Shown here in pieces: positions 62,449 through 64,000 of a stretch of 64,000 nucleotides of DNA. Within the stretch, counting starts at the first letter, position 1; each line of letters begins with the position of its first letter. A program made the translations under genes and the position numbers. The notes beneath the pieces are model-generated. The model made no database searches and was not told the origin of the DNA. It saw only the letters and a list, made by a program, of their open reading frames with translations. This DNA comes from Gammaproteobacteria bacterium (lineage in GTDB: Bacteria; Pseudomonadota; Gammaproteobacteria; SZUA-140), in the NCBI GenBank assembly GCA_016712635.1, contig JADJQS010000007.1:62001-126000 (forward strand). Reading direction: 5' to 3'.

Positions 62449-63612
62449 ATGAAACGGCGCGTCTTTCTGAGAACGTTGGCGGGCACATTACTGCTCCCAG
62501 TCGCCAGACGCGGCCTGGCCGCCGTTTCACCCGCTGCGGTGTCGTCCACCGGGTTGTATATCAGCGCCCGTTCCGGCGGGCTGGAACAGTATTTCCTGAG
62601 TGCGTTCGATTCCGCCGGGAAGCTGGCCTATGATCTTCCGCTGCCCGGGCGCGGGCACGGCATAGCGCTGCGGCCCGATTCCGCGCAGGCGGTTCTCGTT
62701 GCGCGCCGTCCCGGGCGTTTCCTCGTCGTGTTTGATGCTGCCACCGGTGAGGTGATCCATAGCCTGAACAGCCGGCAGGATCGCCATTTCTCCGGCCACG
62801 GACTGTTCTCGGCGGACGGCCGCCGGCTGTACACCAGCGAGATCGATTACGACGGGGAGCGCGGCGTCATCGGTGTGCGCGATGTCGCGGACGGCTACCG
62901 CCAGGTCGATGAATTCGGCACCTGTGGCATCGAGCCGCATGACCTCCGTCTTTGCCGCGGCGGGCAGGTGCTGGTGGTCGCCAACGGCGGCATCCTCACC
63001 CATCCCGATTTTGGCCGCGCCAAACTCAACCTGGACACGATGACGTCGTCGCTGATCTATCTCGACGCCGGGACGGGCCGGATGCTGTCGGAGCACCGCC
63101 TGCCCCCCGCCATGCACCAGCTCAGCCTGCGCCATCTGGCCGTGCCGGCGCCGGATCTGGTGTTTGTTGCCATGCAGTACCAGGGGTCGCCCGGGGACCG
63201 GCCACCCCTGGTGGCGATGCACCGCGCGGGAGAGGGGGGGATGCGCCTGCTGCAAGCCCCGCCCGCGGTGCTCGACCAGATGCGGAACTACTGCGGCAGC
63301 GTCTGCGCCGATGCCTCCGGCCGCTGGATAGCGGTGTCTTCGCCGCAGGGCAATGTGGTGACGTTCTGGTCGGCGGAGGGCGGGGAATACGCCGGCGAGG
63401 CGCGCGTCATGGACGGCTGCGGCATTGCGGCGGGCATGCGGGCGGGGGAGTTCCTGTTAAGCAGCGGCCGCGGCGGGCTGTATCTCTACGACGTGACGGG
63501 CGCCGTCATGACGGCGCTGGAAGGCGCGGGTCCGTCCGACGCGCACTGGGATAACCACATGCAGCGCGGCCCCGGTCCGCTCCGGCTAGGAAGCCTGCAC
63601 GCAGCCGGCTAG
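62449..63612 (+). CDS. DUF1513 beta-propeller protein with Tat-type signal
   Basis: About 387-residue exported propeller. The start ATG 62449 gives a twin-arginine signal (MKRRVFLRTLAGTLLLPVAR), consistent with export of a folded protein; a TTG at 62440 overlaps the previous stop. DUF1513 features seen: LPGRGHGIALRPDSAQAVLV, FSGHGLFSADGRRLYTSEID, and GIEPHDLRLCRGGQVLVVAN. Conserved partner of imelysins and dihaem proteins in iron-related operons; molecular function unknown. Stop codon overlaps that of convergent bacterioferritin. Confidence 0.9.
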   Translation: MKRRVFLRTLAGTLLLPVARRGLAAVSPAAVSSTGLYISARSGGLEQYFLSAFDSAGKLAYDLPLPGRGHGIALRPDSAQAVLVARRPGRFLVVFDAATGEVIHSLNSRQDRHFSGHGLFSADGRRLYTSEIDYDGERGVIGVRDVADGYRQVDEFGTCGIEPHDLRLCRGGQVLVVANGGILTHPDFGRAKLNLDTMTSSLIYLDAGTGRMLSEHRLPPAMHQLSLRHLAVPAPDLVFVAMQYQGSPGDRPPLVAMHRAGEGGMRLLQAPPAVLDQMRNYCGSVCADASGRWIAVSSPQGNVVTFWSAEGGEYAGEARVMDGCGIAAGMRAGEFLLSSGRGGLYLYDVTGAVMTALEGAGPSDAHWDNHMQRGPGPLRLGSLHAAG

Positions 63613-64000
63613 ATCTGGTTCTGCAGGAAGTTTTCCAGGCCGATCTTCTCGATCAGGCCGAGTTGCCGTTCCAGCCAGTAGGCATGGTCTTCCTCGGTGT
63701 CGGCCAGCATGCCCTTGAGGATATCCCGCGTCTGGTAGTCCTGCTCCGCTTCGCAGACCGACATGGCCTTGCGCAGCGCCTTGATCACGTCGTATTCCAG
63801 CTGCAGGTCGTTTTTCAGTATCTGCGGCACGTCCTGGCCGACGTTCAGGGCATCCTGCTTGGACAGGTCCGGCGTGGCTTCCAGGAACAGCAGGCGCCTG
63901 ATCAGGGCGTCGGCATGCTGGGTCTCTTCCTCCATCTCGTGATTGATGTGCTCGTAGAGCTTGGCGAACCCCCAGTCCTGGCACATGCGTGAGTGGATGA
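63609..64000 (-). CDS. bfr: bacterioferritin, 5' end outside the window
   Basis: Haem-containing ferritin shell that oxidises and stores iron in the cytoplasm. The window holds the C-terminal ~130 of the usual ~157 residues; the N-terminal codons extend beyond base 64000. Seen are MCQDWGFAKLYEHINHEMEE (helix with ferroxidase Glu/His ligands), ETQHADALIRRLLFLEATPD, and LKGMLADTEEDHAYWLERQL (distal ferroxidase ligands), all typical of Bfr. Internal ATG at 63986 is not the real start. Converges with the DUF1513 gene over a 4-base stop overlap; completes the iron locus. Confidence 0.93.
   Translation of the reverse strand, partial: IHSRMCQDWGFAKLYEHINHEMEEETQHADALIRRLLFLEATPDLSKQDALNVGQDVPQILKNDLQLEYDVIKALRKAMSVCEAEQDYQTRDILKGMLADTEEDHAYWLERQLGLIEKIGLENFLQNQI

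Overview
This is 64 kb of GC-rich bacterial chromosome, almost certainly from a gammaproteobacterium, perhaps of a Chromatiales-like sulfur-bacterial lineage (the class is well supported, the lineage is a guess). The evidence is gene order: lon - tRNA-Val - tRNA-Asp - ppiD - fabI, and mltD - gloB - yafS-like methyltransferase - rnhA - dnaQ, both characteristic of Gammaproteobacteria, plus a GlnRS next to a GluRS. No rRNA, CRISPR array, insertion sequence or prophage was seen.

Layout. 0-5.3 kb: housekeeping block (lon, two tRNAs with their own promoter, ppiD, fabI). 5.4-12.1 kb: four-gene oligopeptide ABC importer with unusual extensions. 12.1-15.5 kb: amino-acid permease and molybdenum-cofactor genes moeA and moaB. 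15.6-19.7 kb: a GspE/PilB-like ATPase and an HD-GYP protein, both with altered catalytic motifs. 19.7-25 kb: mltD, gloB, methyltransferase, rnhA, dnaQ, terB-like. 25-31.9 kb: NhaD antiporter, Deg-like protease, beta-propeller protein, several small proteins and a SEC-C/2-oxoglutarate oxygenase fusion. 31.9-35.6 kb: two glycosyltransferases, then an AT-rich ATP-grasp gene lying between an intact tRNA-Val(CAC) and a decayed copy of that tRNA's 3' end, which looks like an integration scar. 35.7-39.2 kb: gltX-glnS, then tRNA-Ala and tRNA-Glu. 39.2-43.2 kb: a large repetitive surface lipoprotein whose last propeller blade is cut off by a frameshift. 43.5-57 kb: accessory genes (two paralogous TPR/glycosyltransferase-like proteins, a spermidine-synthase-like membrane fusion and its membrane-only paralogue, sulfotransferase, FkbM methyltransferase, glycine-zipper lipoprotein, cyclic-nucleotide-binding protein) that enclose a peroxide-defence locus (Prx-Grx fusion, flavin disulfide reductase, OxyR). 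57-64 kb: iron locus (Fur box, Cys-rich small protein, dps, imelysin - dihaem oxidoreductase - imelysin - DUF1513 operon, bacterioferritin).

How the parts fit. The right third is organised around iron and peroxide: OxyR with a recognisable four-half-site operator faces the Prx-Grx gene; Dps and bacterioferritin store iron; the imelysin operon, probably under Fur, is an envelope iron-handling system. The most distinctive observations are the degenerate ATPase/HD-GYP pair, the tRNA-Val scar with its ATP-grasp cargo, the frameshifted seven-blade lipoprotein, and a Cys-rich protein of unknown function behind a 15/15 Fur core. All functional statements rest on motifs and gene order read by eye; no database search was possible.
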